Assembly (NCBI RefSeq): GCF_017104965.1
Contig: NZ_JAAGPR010000009.1
Location: 186,001-250,000, forward strand
Length of the DNA: 64,000 nucleotides
Direction: 5' to 3'
Origin: Paraburkholderia sp. Ac-20340
GTDB lineage: Bacteria > Pseudomonadota > Gammaproteobacteria > Burkholderiales > Burkholderiaceae
The translations under genes were made by a program, and so were the position numbers. Position 1 is the stretch's first letter, and each line of letters begins with the position of its first letter. Positions 7,996 through 18,294 of this stretch are shown one piece after another. The notes beneath the pieces were generated by a model. It had not been told where the DNA came from. It did no database searches and saw only the letters and a program-made list of their open reading frames with translations.

Positions 7996-9420
7996 ATGCT
8001 CCTGGCCACGCGCTGCCCCTTCTGCGAAACCGTTTTCCGTATCCAGCCGGCTCAGCTCGCCGTGCGTCGCGGCCTCGTGCGCTGCGGCCATTGCCAGGAA
8101 GCGTTCGACGCATCGGGTAGCCTGTACGACATGCCCGAAAACGGCGATTTCGCGCTGGCCACGCCAGTTGCCGCCGATATCGCCGCCAGCCTGACATCGC
8201 AGCATGCGGCACAGGCGGCTGCGGCACAGCATGCGGTGCATGCGGTCAATGAGGCGCCGGTTGATGTGCAAACTGAAGTGCCCGCTGAAGTGCAAACTGA
8301 AGCGCCCGTTGACGTTCGCACTGAATCGTCGGTCGAAACCGCAGCGCATGCGGCTGAACCGGTAGCACCGCAGGTCGAGGCCGCATCCGAAGCAACTCCC
8401 GAGGCAAACCGCGAGCCCACACTGGCTCCCGCCTCCCCCGCTCGTCCGCCGAATTTTTCGAATCCGATCTGGGACCCGTGGGCGCCGCTGCCGGACAGCC
8501 ATCTCGATCCCAAACTGCAGTACAACGCCGAGCATCTGCCGCAGGCCAGCCTCGCCGCAGCCGCCGTGGCAAAGAGCCAGGCGGCGCGCGAAGTCGAAAT
8601 GCGCGTGATCCACGACGACGAGCCGACGCTGTCCGCGACCCTGTCCGCTGCACCTGCGACCGCATCTGAAATCGATACGCCGGCCGAGCCCTTCCCGCCC
8701 GCCACGCGCTGGACGCGTTCCGAGCCCGAACTGGTGCCGCCGGAGCCGGTCGCGCCGGCCCGCGCTCACGCGGGCGCCGAGCCAACCCTTTCGTCCAACG
8801 AAACAATCCGCACCCAGGGCAACGATCCCGAGCCGCAACTGCGTCGCGCCGTCACCGCGCCCGCCTTCACCGCGCTCGAGCCCAACGACGGCGCCGAGCC
8901 CTTCGCGGTCACCCGCGAAGCGCCTGCGCGCGCGAAGCGGCATACGGGCTGGCGCATCTTCGGCTGGCTGCTGGCGCTCGTGCTGATCGCCCTGCTCGCG
9001 ACGCAGCTGATCTGGTGGCAACGCGAAAGCGTGATGGTCTACTGGCCCGCGTCGCAGCCGCTTTATCAGCAGGCCTGCGCGCAGCTTGGCTGCCACGTGA
9101 GCCCGCCGCGCGACATCGACGGTCTGCAGGTTCAGCCATCCGATCTGCGTCAGGTCGACGATCCGCATCATCTCGAACTGAAGGTGCCGCTGCGTAATCG
9201 TTTCCAGGTGGCGCTCGCGTATCCGGCGATCGAACTGACGCTGCTCGACCGCCAGAACAACGTCGTACTGCGCCGCGTGCTGTTCCCGCAGGACTACGCG
9301 CCGCCCGGCACGCGCGTCGACGCCGGGCTCGCCGCGCACACCACGCAGACGATGATCGTGCGGCTCGACACCGGCAACGTGGTCGCCTCGAATTTCCGCA
9401 TCGAGATTTTCTATCCGTAA
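7996..9420 (+). CDS. zinc-ribbon and DUF3426 membrane protein
   Basis: A 474-residue protein with three parts. First is an N-terminal MJ0042-type zinc finger with Cys7, Cys10, Cys30 and Cys33. Second is a long Pro/Ala/Glu/Thr-rich linker (about 45-315) that includes a perfect-register 8-residue triplicate. Third is one transmembrane helix (about 317-337) followed by the DUF3426 domain (about 340-474), presumably periplasmic. Function is unknown; proteins of this form are widespread beside prmA in betaproteobacteria. The arrangement (cytosolic zinc finger, tether, single membrane span, outside domain) is that of a sensor or scaffold, which is inference only. The ATG start directly precedes the zinc-finger cysteines, as the family requires. 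Confidence 0.9.
   Translation: MLLATRCPFCETVFRIQPAQLAVRRGLVRCGHCQEAFDASGSLYDMPENGDFALATPVAADIAASLTSQHAAQAAAAQHAVHAVNEAPVDVQTEVPAEVQTEAPVDVRTESSVETAAHAAEPVAPQVEAASEATPEANREPTLAPASPARPPNFSNPIWDPWAPLPDSHLDPKLQYNAEHLPQASLAAAAVAKSQAAREVEMRVIHDDEPTLSATLSAAPATASEIDTPAEPFPPATRWTRSEPELVPPEPVAPARAHAGAEPTLSSNETIRTQGNDPEPQLRRAVTAPAFTALEPNDGAEPFAVTREAPARAKRHTGWRIFGWLLALVLIALLATQLIWWQRESVMVYWPASQPLYQQACAQLGCHVSPPRDIDGLQVQPSDLRQVDDPHHLELKVPLRNRFQVALAYPAIELTLLDRQNNVVLRRVLFPQDYAPPGTRVDAGLAAHTTQTMIVRLDTGNVVASNFRIEIFYP
8254..8325 (+). repeat. 3 x 24-bp in-frame tandem repeat in the linker of the DUF3426 protein
   Basis: Three consecutive 24-base units encode APVDVQTE, VPAEVQTE and APVDVRTE (residues 87-110). 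The units are similar but not identical in DNA. They lie in the low-complexity linker, where copy-number change would keep the frame. Confidence 0.85.
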
Positions 9421-9531
9421 CTGCGCATCCCTCGCACGAGCGCCCGCAGCCTGCGCGCTCGCGCAACCCCGGCGCCCGGCCGCGCCGGGCACGCCACTCA
9501 CCACAACAGCTTTGAATCCGGAGAGCACATC

Positions 9532-10032
9532 ATGAGTCAAGTCACGCTAGGCGGTAACCCGATCGACGTCGCAGGCACGTTCCCGACGCCCGGCCAGAAG
9601 GCCCCGACGTTCTCGCTCGTCGGCAAGGATCTGAAGCCCGTCGCCCTCGCCGATTTCGCCGGCAAGCGCAAGGTTCTGAACATCGTCCCGAGCCTGGACA
9701 CGCCGACCTGCGCCACCTCCACGCGCAAGTTCAACGAAGCAGCGGCCAACCTCGAGAACACGGCTGTCGTCGTGATCTCGGGCGACCTGCCGTTCGCAGC
9801 CGGCCGTTTCTGCACGACCGAAGGCATCGAAAACGTCGTGACGGCTTCGACCTTCCGTGGCCATGAGTTCGCGCAAGCGTACGGCGTGGACATCACGAGC
9901 GGCCCGCTGACCGGCCTGACGGCACGCGCCGTGGTCGTGATCGACGCGAACGACAACGTCGTGTACGCAGAGCGCGTCGGCGAAATCAAGAACGAGCCGA
10001 ACTACGACGCAGCACTCGCCGCACTGAAGTAA
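9532..10032 (+). CDS. tpx: thiol peroxidase (atypical 2-Cys peroxiredoxin)
   Basis: Tpx reduces hydrogen peroxide and alkyl hydroperoxides with electrons from thioredoxin. It is 166 residues, normal for the family. The peroxidatic Cys60 lies in [15 protein letters not shown] and the resolving Cys94 in GRFCTTEG, giving the intramolecular disulfide of this subfamily. A GGAG ribosome-binding site sits 7 bases before the ATG. It is likely a single-gene unit, because a GC-rich hairpin follows it. Confidence 0.97.
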   Translation: MSQVTLGGNPIDVAGTFPTPGQKAPTFSLVGKDLKPVALADFAGKRKVLNIVPSLDTPTCATSTRKFNEAAANLENTAVVVISGDLPFAAGRFCTTEGIENVVTASTFRGHEFAQAYGVDITSGPLTGLTARAVVVIDANDNVVYAERVGEIKNEPNYDAALAALK

Positions 10033-10040
10033 TCACGGAC

Positions 10041-10080
10041 GGCGGTGCGCGCGATACAAGCGCAGCGCGCCGCCCTCTTT
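10041..10080 (+). terminator. probable terminator after tpx
   Basis: GGCGGTGCGCGC (10041-10052) pairs with GCGCGCCGCC (10065-10074) with one bulge, and CTCTTT follows. The T-run is weak, so termination may be partial. Confidence 0.4.
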
Positions 10081-10108
10081 CACCACACGCATCACAGGAA
10101 TTTTCGCC

Positions 10109-11050
10109 TTGGCTACGCTTATTTGCGGCTCGCTCGCCTACGACAGCATCATGACCTTCGAAGGTCGCTTCCGGGAACACATCCTGCCCGAGCAGGTGCA
10201 CATCCTGAACGTGAGCTTCCTCGTGCCGACGATGCGCCGCGAATTCGGCGGCTGCGCGGGCAACATCGGCTACTCGCTGCACCTGCTGGGCGGCGATGCG
10301 CGCGTCATGGGCACGCTTGGCGCGAACGACGCGCAACCGTATCTCGAACGCTTCGACGCGCTCGGCATCAACCGCACGCACGTGCAGGCGCTGCCCGACA
10401 TGTGGTCGGCGCAGGCGATGATCACGACCGATCTCGAAAACAACCAGATCACCGCGTTCCACCCGGGCGCGATGATGCAATCGCACGTGAACAAGGCGGA
10501 CGAAGCGCCCGGCATCAAGCTCGGCATCGTCGCGCCGGACGGCTTCGACGGCATGGTCCAGCACGTCGAGCAATTCGCGAGCGCAAAAATCCCGTTCATC
10601 TTCGATCCGGGTCAAGGTCTGCCGCTGTTCGACGGTGCGTCGCTGCGCCGCGCGATTGAACTTGCGACCTATCTGACGGTCAACGATTACGAAGCTAACC
10701 TTGTGAGCCACCGCACGGGCTGGTCGATCGAAGAAATGGCCAGCAAGGTCGAGGCGCTGATCATCACGCGCGGCGAACACGGCTCGCAGATCTACCATGG
10801 CGGCACGATCGAAGAGATTCCCGCCGTGCAGGCCGAGCGGGTGCTCGACCCGACGGGTTGCGGCGACGCTTTCCGCGGCGGTCTGCTCTACGGCATCGAG
10901 AACAACCTCGGCTGGGCCACCACGGGTCGCCTGGCAAGCCTGATGGGCGCGCTCAAGATCGAGCAGCAAGGTCCGCAGAACTATGCGCCCACGAAGGCGC
11001 AGATCAAGGAACGATTCAAGGCCGCGTTCGGTTACGAACTGCCGCTTTGA
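10109..11050 (+). CDS. PfkB-family sugar/nucleoside kinase, adenosine-kinase-like
   Basis: A 313-residue PfkB-fold kinase. The N-terminus GSLAYDSIMTFEGRF followed by FLVPTMRREFGGCAGNIGY closely follows the pattern I recall for mycobacterial adenosine kinase (GS..D..M.F.GRF, then FLV, then the GG.AGN motif). The C-terminal signature DPTGCGDAFRGG carries the catalytic base Asp253. I infer phosphorylation of adenosine or a related nucleoside; a ribokinase-like role is the alternative. The start is TTG at 10109, with AGGAA 8 bases upstream and no in-frame ATG before the conserved MATLICGSLAYD equivalent. The lipoprotein gene follows after 43 bases. Confidence 0.9.
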   Translation: MATLICGSLAYDSIMTFEGRFREHILPEQVHILNVSFLVPTMRREFGGCAGNIGYSLHLLGGDARVMGTLGANDAQPYLERFDALGINRTHVQALPDMWSAQAMITTDLENNQITAFHPGAMMQSHVNKADEAPGIKLGIVAPDGFDGMVQHVEQFASAKIPFIFDPGQGLPLFDGASLRRAIELATYLTVNDYEANLVSHRTGWSIEEMASKVEALIITRGEHGSQIYHGGTIEEIPAVQAERVLDPTGCGDAFRGGLLYGIENNLGWATTGRLASLMGALKIEQQGPQNYAPTKAQIKERFKAAFGYELPL

Positions 11051-11093
11051 GTGCGCAGCGCCGCGGGAACGGCGTGCATTGGAGTTACGGGAA

Positions 11094-11570
11094 ATGAAAA
11101 CAACAAGTCGTCTGATTGTCGCCGTCATGATCGCGGGCTCGCTCGCCATGACGGGTTGTGCCTATAACAGCAGTTCCGCCGATGTCTACACCGCCTCGCA
11201 GGCGCAGCGTGAAGCCACCGTCCGCATGGCTACGGTCGAAAGCGTGCGTGCCGTGAAGATCAGCTCGAACAACGGGCAGCCCAGCGGTCTGGGCGCAGTC
11301 GGCGGCGGCGCGCTGGGCGCGGTGGCCGGCAGTGCGATCGGCGGCGGCCGCGGATCGATCGTCACCGGCATCATCGGCGGCATCGCGGGCGCGGTGGCGG
11401 GTAACGCAGTCGAGAATGGCGTCGCGATGCGCGACGGTCTGGAAATCACCGTGCGCCTCGATAACGGCGACTATCGCGCCATCACGCAGTCGGCTACGGG
11501 CGAAGTGTTCCAGGCGGGCGAGCGTGTGCGTCTGCTGTCGAGCGGCGGCGTGACGCGTGTGACGCACTAA
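11094..11570 (+). CDS. glycine-zipper 2TM outer-membrane lipoprotein (SlyB/Pcp-like)
   Basis: A 158-residue lipoprotein. The signal peptide ends in the lipobox LAMTGC (Cys about residue 22), so the mature protein should be lipid-anchored. The central glycine-zipper repeats (GAVGGGALGAVAGSAIGGG, then GIIGGIAGAVAG) form the paired helical hairpin of the SlyB/17-kDa antigen family. The C-terminal part is a small beta domain (LEITVRLDNGDYRAI). Such proteins support outer-membrane integrity and are often controlled by PhoP, but no PhoP box is evident here. GGAG with suitable spacing precedes the ATG. Confidence 0.93.
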   Translation: MKTTSRLIVAVMIAGSLAMTGCAYNSSSADVYTASQAQREATVRMATVESVRAVKISSNNGQPSGLGAVGGGALGAVAGSAIGGGRGSIVTGIIGGIAGAVAGNAVENGVAMRDGLEITVRLDNGDYRAITQSATGEVFQAGERVRLLSSGGVTRVTH

Positions 11571-11673
11571 GCGCACACCAGGCAGCATCCGCCAGGCGCT
11601 CGACAGCGCGTGGCGTTCGAATACCGGTTTCCCCTGTACCGCAGCGGCGCATGCGCCTCACCTGCGGAACCTC

Positions 11674-11708
11674 AGGCGCATGCTCTCCCCTGTGCATGCG
11701 CCTTTTTT
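11674..11708 (+). terminator. Rho-independent terminator of the lipoprotein transcript
   Basis: A perfect 10-bp stem AGGCGCATGC / GCATGCGCCT with a 10-base loop, directly followed by a T-run on the plus strand. Confidence 0.85.
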
Positions 11709-11765
11709 CATGCCTGCGTACAGCGCAATGCGTACAGGAAACGCGCCGCCAAAAACCTGCGGACG

Positions 11766-11802
11766 AAAAAAATCCCGTCGCGGAGAACCCTGCGACGGGA
11801 TT
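11766..11802 (-). terminator. Rho-independent terminator of the H1-like gene
   Basis: On the minus strand a perfect 11-bp stem AATCCCGTCGC / GCGACGGGATT is followed by at least five T residues. Confidence 0.9.
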
Positions 11803-11891
11803 GCAGATCGAGCCGCGCGGACAAACCGCGTGGCCCGACCACCCAGGCGCGCGTTGTTTAACTGACTCTCGCGCGCTTAGGCATGTACTAC

Positions 11892-12536
11892 TTACGGACG
11901 GCTGCCCGTGGGGAACGGCCATGCAGCAGCCGGGTTCAGTGCCGTCTTGACCGTTGCTGCGGGTGCAGCCGGTTGTGCTGCAGCAGCAGGCGCAGCAGCG
12001 GCGGCCTTCTTCGCCGGTGCCTTGCGAGCAGCCTTCTTCGCCGGTGCGGCCTTCTTCGCAGCAGGCGCAGCCTTCTTCGCAGCAGGCGCAGCCTTCTTCG
12101 CAGCGGCCTTCTTCGCGGGAGCAGCCTTCTTCGCAGCAGGCGCGGCCTTCTTGGCAGCTGCCTTCTTCGCCGGTGCAGCCTTCTTCGCAGGCGCTGCCTT
12201 CTTCGCAGCAACCTTCTTCACGGCGACTTTCTTCGCTGCAACCTTCTTGGCTGCGGCCTTCTTCGCCGGTGCTGCCTTCTTCGCAGCAACCTTCTTCACG
12301 GCGACTTTCTTCGCTGCAACCTTCTTGGCTGCAACCTTCTTTGCCGGTGCTGCCTTCTTCGCCGGCGCTGCCTTCTTTGCAGCAACCTTCTTCACGGCGA
12401 CTTTCTTCGCAGCAACCTTCTTCACGGCTGCAACCTTCTTCACTGCGGCCTTCTTCGCCGGTGCTGCAGCCTTCTTCACTGCAACCTTCTTCACTGCGGC
12501 TTTCTTGGCCGCCGGTTTCTTCTTGGCAGTTGCCAT
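11892..12536 (-). CDS. histone H1-like Lys/Ala/Pro-repeat nucleoid protein
   Basis: A 214-residue, extremely basic, low-complexity protein built from A-A-K-K, V-A-V-K-K and A-P-A-K-K units, including three near copies of a block running KKVAVKKVAAKKAAPAKK. It matches the H1-like/HctB-AlgP class of bacterial DNA-binding proteins, which bind DNA through disordered lysine-rich tails. The C-terminal tail LNPAAAWPFPTGSRP is a conserved, non-repetitive ending in Burkholderiaceae members. The start follows AAGGAG at 7 bases. It has its own terminator. Slipped-strand length variation is likely because the repeat is also a DNA repeat. Confidence 0.93.
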   Translation of the reverse strand: MATAKKKPAAKKAAVKKVAVKKAAAPAKKAAVKKVAAVKKVAAKKVAVKKVAAKKAAPAKKAAPAKKVAAKKVAAKKVAVKKVAAKKAAPAKKAAAKKVAAKKVAVKKVAAKKAAPAKKAAPAKKAAAKKAAPAAKKAAPAKKAAAKKAAPAAKKAAPAAKKAAPAKKAARKAPAKKAAAAAPAAAAQPAAPAATVKTALNPAAAWPFPTGSRP

Positions 12537-12976
12537 TTTTTTCTCCTTCAGGTTCAGATGAGAGTCAGTTCAAACTACACCCTTCGTCAAAACCCGCTTC
12601 CCGCAAACGCTTCTCAGGGCGCACGCTACAAAGCGGGCTATTCATCGGCGTACGCTGATCCCGCGCGCTTACGCTAATGAATGCGGTAAGGCGCGCCGTG
12701 CTGAAAAGCACGGCGCGCCGAGTCATTCCGGCGTCGGCTACCGACACCGGGCAACGTTCGTTGAGGGCGCAAGCCACATGGCTCGCGCCTTTTTCCGGGG
12801 GGAAGTTTGCCCATCCCTCTGAAGGGTTTGCAAAGTGCCTTGCACGTAAGTGAGCCACCAGGGCTCCGGGCACGCTTTGCATCAGGCGTTCCTGCTCCTA
12901 ATCGTCATGCCGGCGAAGGCGCTCGCGTAGCGCCTTGCGGCAACCCCAAATGACTGACTGACGCAGTGCGTCCGGA
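12537..12976. other. 440-base spacer between the H1-like gene and nrdB
   Basis: It should hold the H1-like promoter and the nrdB 3' end. It contains four hairpins: 12690-12719, 12728-12750, 12766-12789 and 12916-12936. Only the third has a T-run, and that is on the plus strand, where no gene is known. No protein-coding frame with recognisable character is present. Confidence 0.6.
12690..12794 (+). ncRNA. candidate small RNA ending in a plus-strand terminator
   Basis: Three hairpins follow in tandem. The first is a 13-bp perfect stem with a GAAA tetraloop (12690-12719). The second is a 10-bp stem with one mismatch (12728-12750). The third is a 10-bp stem GGCGCAAGCC / GGCTCGCGCC (one G-T pair) directly followed by TTTTT (12766-12794). 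The terminator faces the plus strand although both flanking genes are on the minus strand. The 5' end is unknown, and I could not identify a convincing promoter. Confidence 0.3.
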
Positions 12977-14200
12977 TTACTCCCAGGACAGCGCACCGCC
13001 CGTCTGGTATTCAATCACGCGCGTCTCGAAGAAGTTGCGTTCCTTCTTCAGGTCGATCATTTCGCTCATCCACGGGAACGGGTTCTCTTCGTTCGGGAAC
13101 AGCGCGTCGAGGCCGATCTGCTGGCAGCGACGGTTGCAGATGAAGCGCAGATAGCTCTTGAACATCGAAGCGTTCAGGCCGAGCACGCCACGCGGCATGG
13201 TGTCTTCCGCGTAACGGTATTCGAGTTCGACGGCTTGCTTGAACAGTTCGGTGATTTCCGCGCGGAACGCCGGGGTCCACAGCTGCGGGTTTTCGAGCTT
13301 GATCTGGTTGATCAGGTCGATGCCGAAATTGCAGTGCATCGACTCGTCGCGCAGGATGTACTGATACTGCTCCGCGGCGCCCGTCATCTTGTTCTGGCGG
13401 CCGAGCGCGAGAATCTGCGTGAAGCCCACATAGAAGAACAGACCTTCCATGATGCAGGCGAACACGATCAGCGACTTGAGCAGCGTCTGGTCGGCTTCGA
13501 GCGTGCCGGTCTTGAACGCGGGGTCCGTGAGCGTCGTGATGAACGGGATCAGGAACTCGTCCTTGTCGCGGATCGACTTGACCTCGTGGTACGCGTTGAA
13601 GATTTCGCTCTCGTCCAGGCCGAGCGATTCAACGATGTACTGGTACGCGTGCGTGTGGATCGCCTCTTCGAATGCCTGGCGCAGCAGGAACTGGCGGCAT
13701 TCGGGCGCCGTGATGTGCCGGTAGGTACCGAGCACGATGTTGTTGGCGGCGAGGGAGTCGGCGGTCACGAAGAAGCCGAGGTTGCGCTTCACGATGCGGC
13801 GCTCGTCCTCGGTCAGACCATTCGGGTCTTTCCACAGGGCGATGTCGCGCGACATGTTCACTTCCTGCGGCATCCAGTGATTGGCACAGCCAGCCAGGTA
13901 CTTCTCCCAGGCCCACTTGTACTTGAACGGGACCAACTGATTGACGTCGGTCTGACCGTTGATGATGCGCTTGTCGGCGACATTCACGCGGCCTTCGGTC
14001 GAGACCGGCGTCTGCTGCGGCGGTGCGACTGCGAAGTCGGCGGCGAAGATGTTCTGCGCCGAAGAGGACTGAGGAGCGGAGTGCAGTGCGGACTGCATGC
14101 CCGGAACAGAGGCAGCCTGACCCGCGAGGTTGCGCATTGCGTTTTGCTGCGCACCGCTCGACGGAGTTACGGCCGTGTTCTCGTCATCCCAGTTGAGCAT
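12977..14200 (-). CDS. nrdB: ribonucleoside-diphosphate reductase beta subunit (class I)
   Basis: NrdB houses the metal-radical cofactor that starts ribonucleotide reduction by NrdA. It has 407 residues, including an N-terminal Ser/Gln/Ala-rich extension of about 70. Metal ligands are recognisable: Asp148 (VTADSL), Glu179 and His182 (EEAIHTHAY), a further Glu in IMEGLFF, and Glu/His in [10 protein letters not shown]. Tyr186 sits four residues after His182, the position of the radical tyrosine. The sequence is otherwise strongly like the chlamydial R2, which has Glu and Phe at those two sites. The C-terminus [14 protein letters not shown] is the NrdA-binding tail. The start at MLNWDDE is preceded by GGTGA. 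Confidence 0.96.
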   Translation of the reverse strand: MLNWDDENTAVTPSSGAQQNAMRNLAGQAASVPGMQSALHSAPQSSSAQNIFAADFAVAPPQQTPVSTEGRVNVADKRIINGQTDVNQLVPFKYKWAWEKYLAGCANHWMPQEVNMSRDIALWKDPNGLTEDERRIVKRNLGFFVTADSLAANNIVLGTYRHITAPECRQFLLRQAFEEAIHTHAYQYIVESLGLDESEIFNAYHEVKSIRDKDEFLIPFITTLTDPAFKTGTLEADQTLLKSLIVFACIMEGLFFYVGFTQILALGRQNKMTGAAEQYQYILRDESMHCNFGIDLINQIKLENPQLWTPAFRAEITELFKQAVELEYRYAEDTMPRGVLGLNASMFKSYLRFICNRRCQQIGLDALFPNEENPFPWMSEMIDLKKERNFFETRVIEYQTGGALSWE

Positions 14201-14529
14201 AAATGTCACCATCAATTTAGAACGGTTTGTACCATCTTTTCGTGAGCGGTAAAAGGGTTCGCACACGAAAAAACCTGTTTTCGATTCGCGTTGCGACCTC
14301 GATACAACACTTTGTTATCGCATCGTGTCGATCGACTCGCGTGAACAGTGCACAAGCTTCGCTTCTGCGTTGCTCGAGCGTCACTGTCGCGACGCGATTC
14401 GTGGTCTTCGCGCAATCGTGAGCGCCGGTGAAAGAGCTTCAGCATCGCGCGTGTTTCACGCTTCGTCTGCTGTCACTTCTCACTGCGCTTTTCATCTCGA
14501 TTCGCTTCGTGCCTGCTGCGTGGCTTGCA

Positions 14530-14561
14530 TGCTTCGCTGCTTGCTTCGCTACCTGCTTCGC
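14530..14561. repeat. three direct copies of TGCTTCGC at 12-bp spacing
   Basis: Exact octamers start at 14530, 14542 and 14554. Related CTTCGC words are frequent for about 150 bases around them. The 12-bp period is not helical. Confidence 0.7.
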
Positions 14562-14736
14562 GCTACTGCAACGGCAGACTTCGCTGCGTCTCGCCGTGTG
14601 TTCCGCGCACCTCGCGCGCCTCGCGAAAAACCCCAGGGATTCCTGAAGCCTGCCGCACGCGACGTGAGAACACCCTGCGAGCAACACGCGTGCCGCCGTG
14701 CATTTCACACATCGCGAGGAGTGCACCGGAGAGACA

Positions 14737-14761
14737 GGCGGCGCGCGTTGCGCACGCCGCC
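14737..14761 (-). other. stem-loop 2 in the nrdA-nrdB spacer
   Basis: On the minus strand GGCGGCGTGCG pairs with CGCGCGCCGCC over 11 bp with one U-G pair and a CAA loop. No T-run follows. Confidence 0.55.
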
Positions 14762-14828
14762 CTTTCAAACGCTACGACTACGACTATTGTTTACTACGCG
14801 TACTGCTGAACTGAACTGCCTGGGTCCT

Positions 14829-14864
14829 GCGTCATGCGCGCAGTGTTGCACTGCGCGCTGACGC
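14829..14864 (-). other. stem-loop 1 just after nrdA
   Basis: It starts 25 bases past the nrdA stop. On the minus strand the inner 9-bp stem CGCGCAGTG / CACTGCGCG with a CAA loop is extended by GCGTCA / TGACGC across a small internal loop. It lacks a T-run, so it is more likely an mRNA-stabilising or partial-termination structure. Confidence 0.5.
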
Positions 14865-14888
14865 TTTATGGCAGCTCTACCTGCAACC

Positions 14889-17870
<2,982 letters not shown>

Positions 17871-17915
17871 GTGCAAAGCTCCTGGTCCTGGAAATGTGCG
17901 AAGGAAATTCGCGAA

Positions 17916-18050
17916 TTAATACGGATGCCGCGCCCCCGAGTGCGCGGACGATTTTGCGGAGAGAACGAGCCAGCCTGGCGAGTTGGCCGGATGCGGCAAG
18001 GCAGATGAACCACGTAGCGTTCCGGTTTTCATCGTGTATGCCGCGATCAT
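17916..18050 (-). CDS. possible 44-codon upstream ORF in the nrdA leader
   Basis: An ATG-started frame (MIAAYTMKTGTLRG...) lies wholly inside the long nrdA leader, with GAAAGG about 8 bases before the ATG. It ends 46 bases before nrdA. It has no recognised family. It may be a regulatory leader peptide or chance; conservation is needed to decide. Confidence 0.2.
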   Translation of the reverse strand: MIAAYTMKTGTLRGSSALPHPANSPGWLVLSAKSSAHSGARHPY

Positions 18051-18175
18051 TGGCTGTACCTTTCTCTCGATATCAGCCGGTGCGCGGGCCTTCTGGCCAG
18101 CTGCACCGCACAAGTTTTTCGTATGCCGCTAATGCGCGCGGCGCCATGCTCACCAGAGCGGGGCGCCGCAGAACA

Positions 18176-18222
18176 ACACAACATATGGTGTAAAGCCGTG
18201 CTTCGGGTACGAAGTATAGTGG
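18176..18222 (-). promoter_or_regulatory. two NrdR-type boxes, 15 bp apart
   Basis: Box 1 ACACAACATATGGTGT (18176-18191) and box 2 GTACGAAGTATAGTGG (18207-18222, weaker left half) follow the NrdR palindrome ACACWATATATWGTGT. They are separated by exactly 15 bases, so their centres are 31 bp apart, about three helical turns, as in known NrdR sites. Box 2 overlaps the -10 element and box 1 lies just past the expected transcription start, a repressing geometry. Confidence 0.75.
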
Positions 18223-18239
18223 AAGCGCCGCGCAGTCAA
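18213..18239 (-). promoter_or_regulatory. sigma70-type promoter of nrdA
   Basis: On the minus strand TTGACT (18239-18234) and TATACT (18218-18213) have a 15-base spacer, slightly short. The start site would be near 18206, giving a leader of about 335 bases. Confidence 0.55.
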
Positions 18240-18254
18240 AGAAGAAAATGCGAA

Positions 18255-18294
18255 GAAAATTTAGGCTTGGAGTCTTGACAGCGCGTAAAGCCTA
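18255..18294 (-). terminator. possible terminator of the ampD transcript
   Basis: On the minus strand TAGGCTT (18294-18288) pairs with AAGCCTA (18268-18262) over a 19-base loop, followed by AATTTTCTT. It is 130 bases past ampD. Confidence 0.35.

Larger units (their letters stand above)
11571..11891. other. convergent intergenic spacer with two terminators
   Basis: The 321 bases between the lipoprotein gene and the H1-like gene hold one terminator for each side (11674-11708 on plus, 11766-11802 on minus). Between the lipoprotein stop and its terminator there is an additional ATGCGCC inverted copy near 11650. No credible gene is seen. Confidence 0.7.
14201..14888. other. long structured nrdA-nrdB spacer
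   Basis: A 688-base gap separates two genes that are usually adjacent. On the minus transcript it holds two strong hairpins, each with a CAA loop (14829-14864 and 14737-14761), and a short tandem repeat (14530-14561). One minus frame of about 109 codons crosses it but is Cys/Arg-rich and resembles no family. No clear nrdB promoter is visible; AT-richer sequence at 14210-14330 is the best place for one. Confidence 0.6.

Noticed and set aside
13630..13720. NrdB as a class Ic (Mn/Fe, Phe-radical-site) enzyme
   Set aside because: I first suspected a Tyr-to-Phe change, but aligning on Glu179/His182 puts Tyr186 at the radical site and Asp148 at the first ligand, so the diagnostic residues are not class Ic.
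14290..14325. A second NrdR box upstream of nrdB (around ATACAACACTTTGTTATC)
   Set aside because: It is an imperfect inverted repeat but does not keep the ACAC...GTGT ends or the central ATAT, and it has no partner at 31 bp.
14439..14768. A 109-codon minus-strand frame in the nrdA-nrdB spacer
   Set aside because: Cys/Arg-rich composition, no ribosome-binding site and no family. It spans a strong hairpin and the 12-bp repeats, so it is better seen as non-coding.
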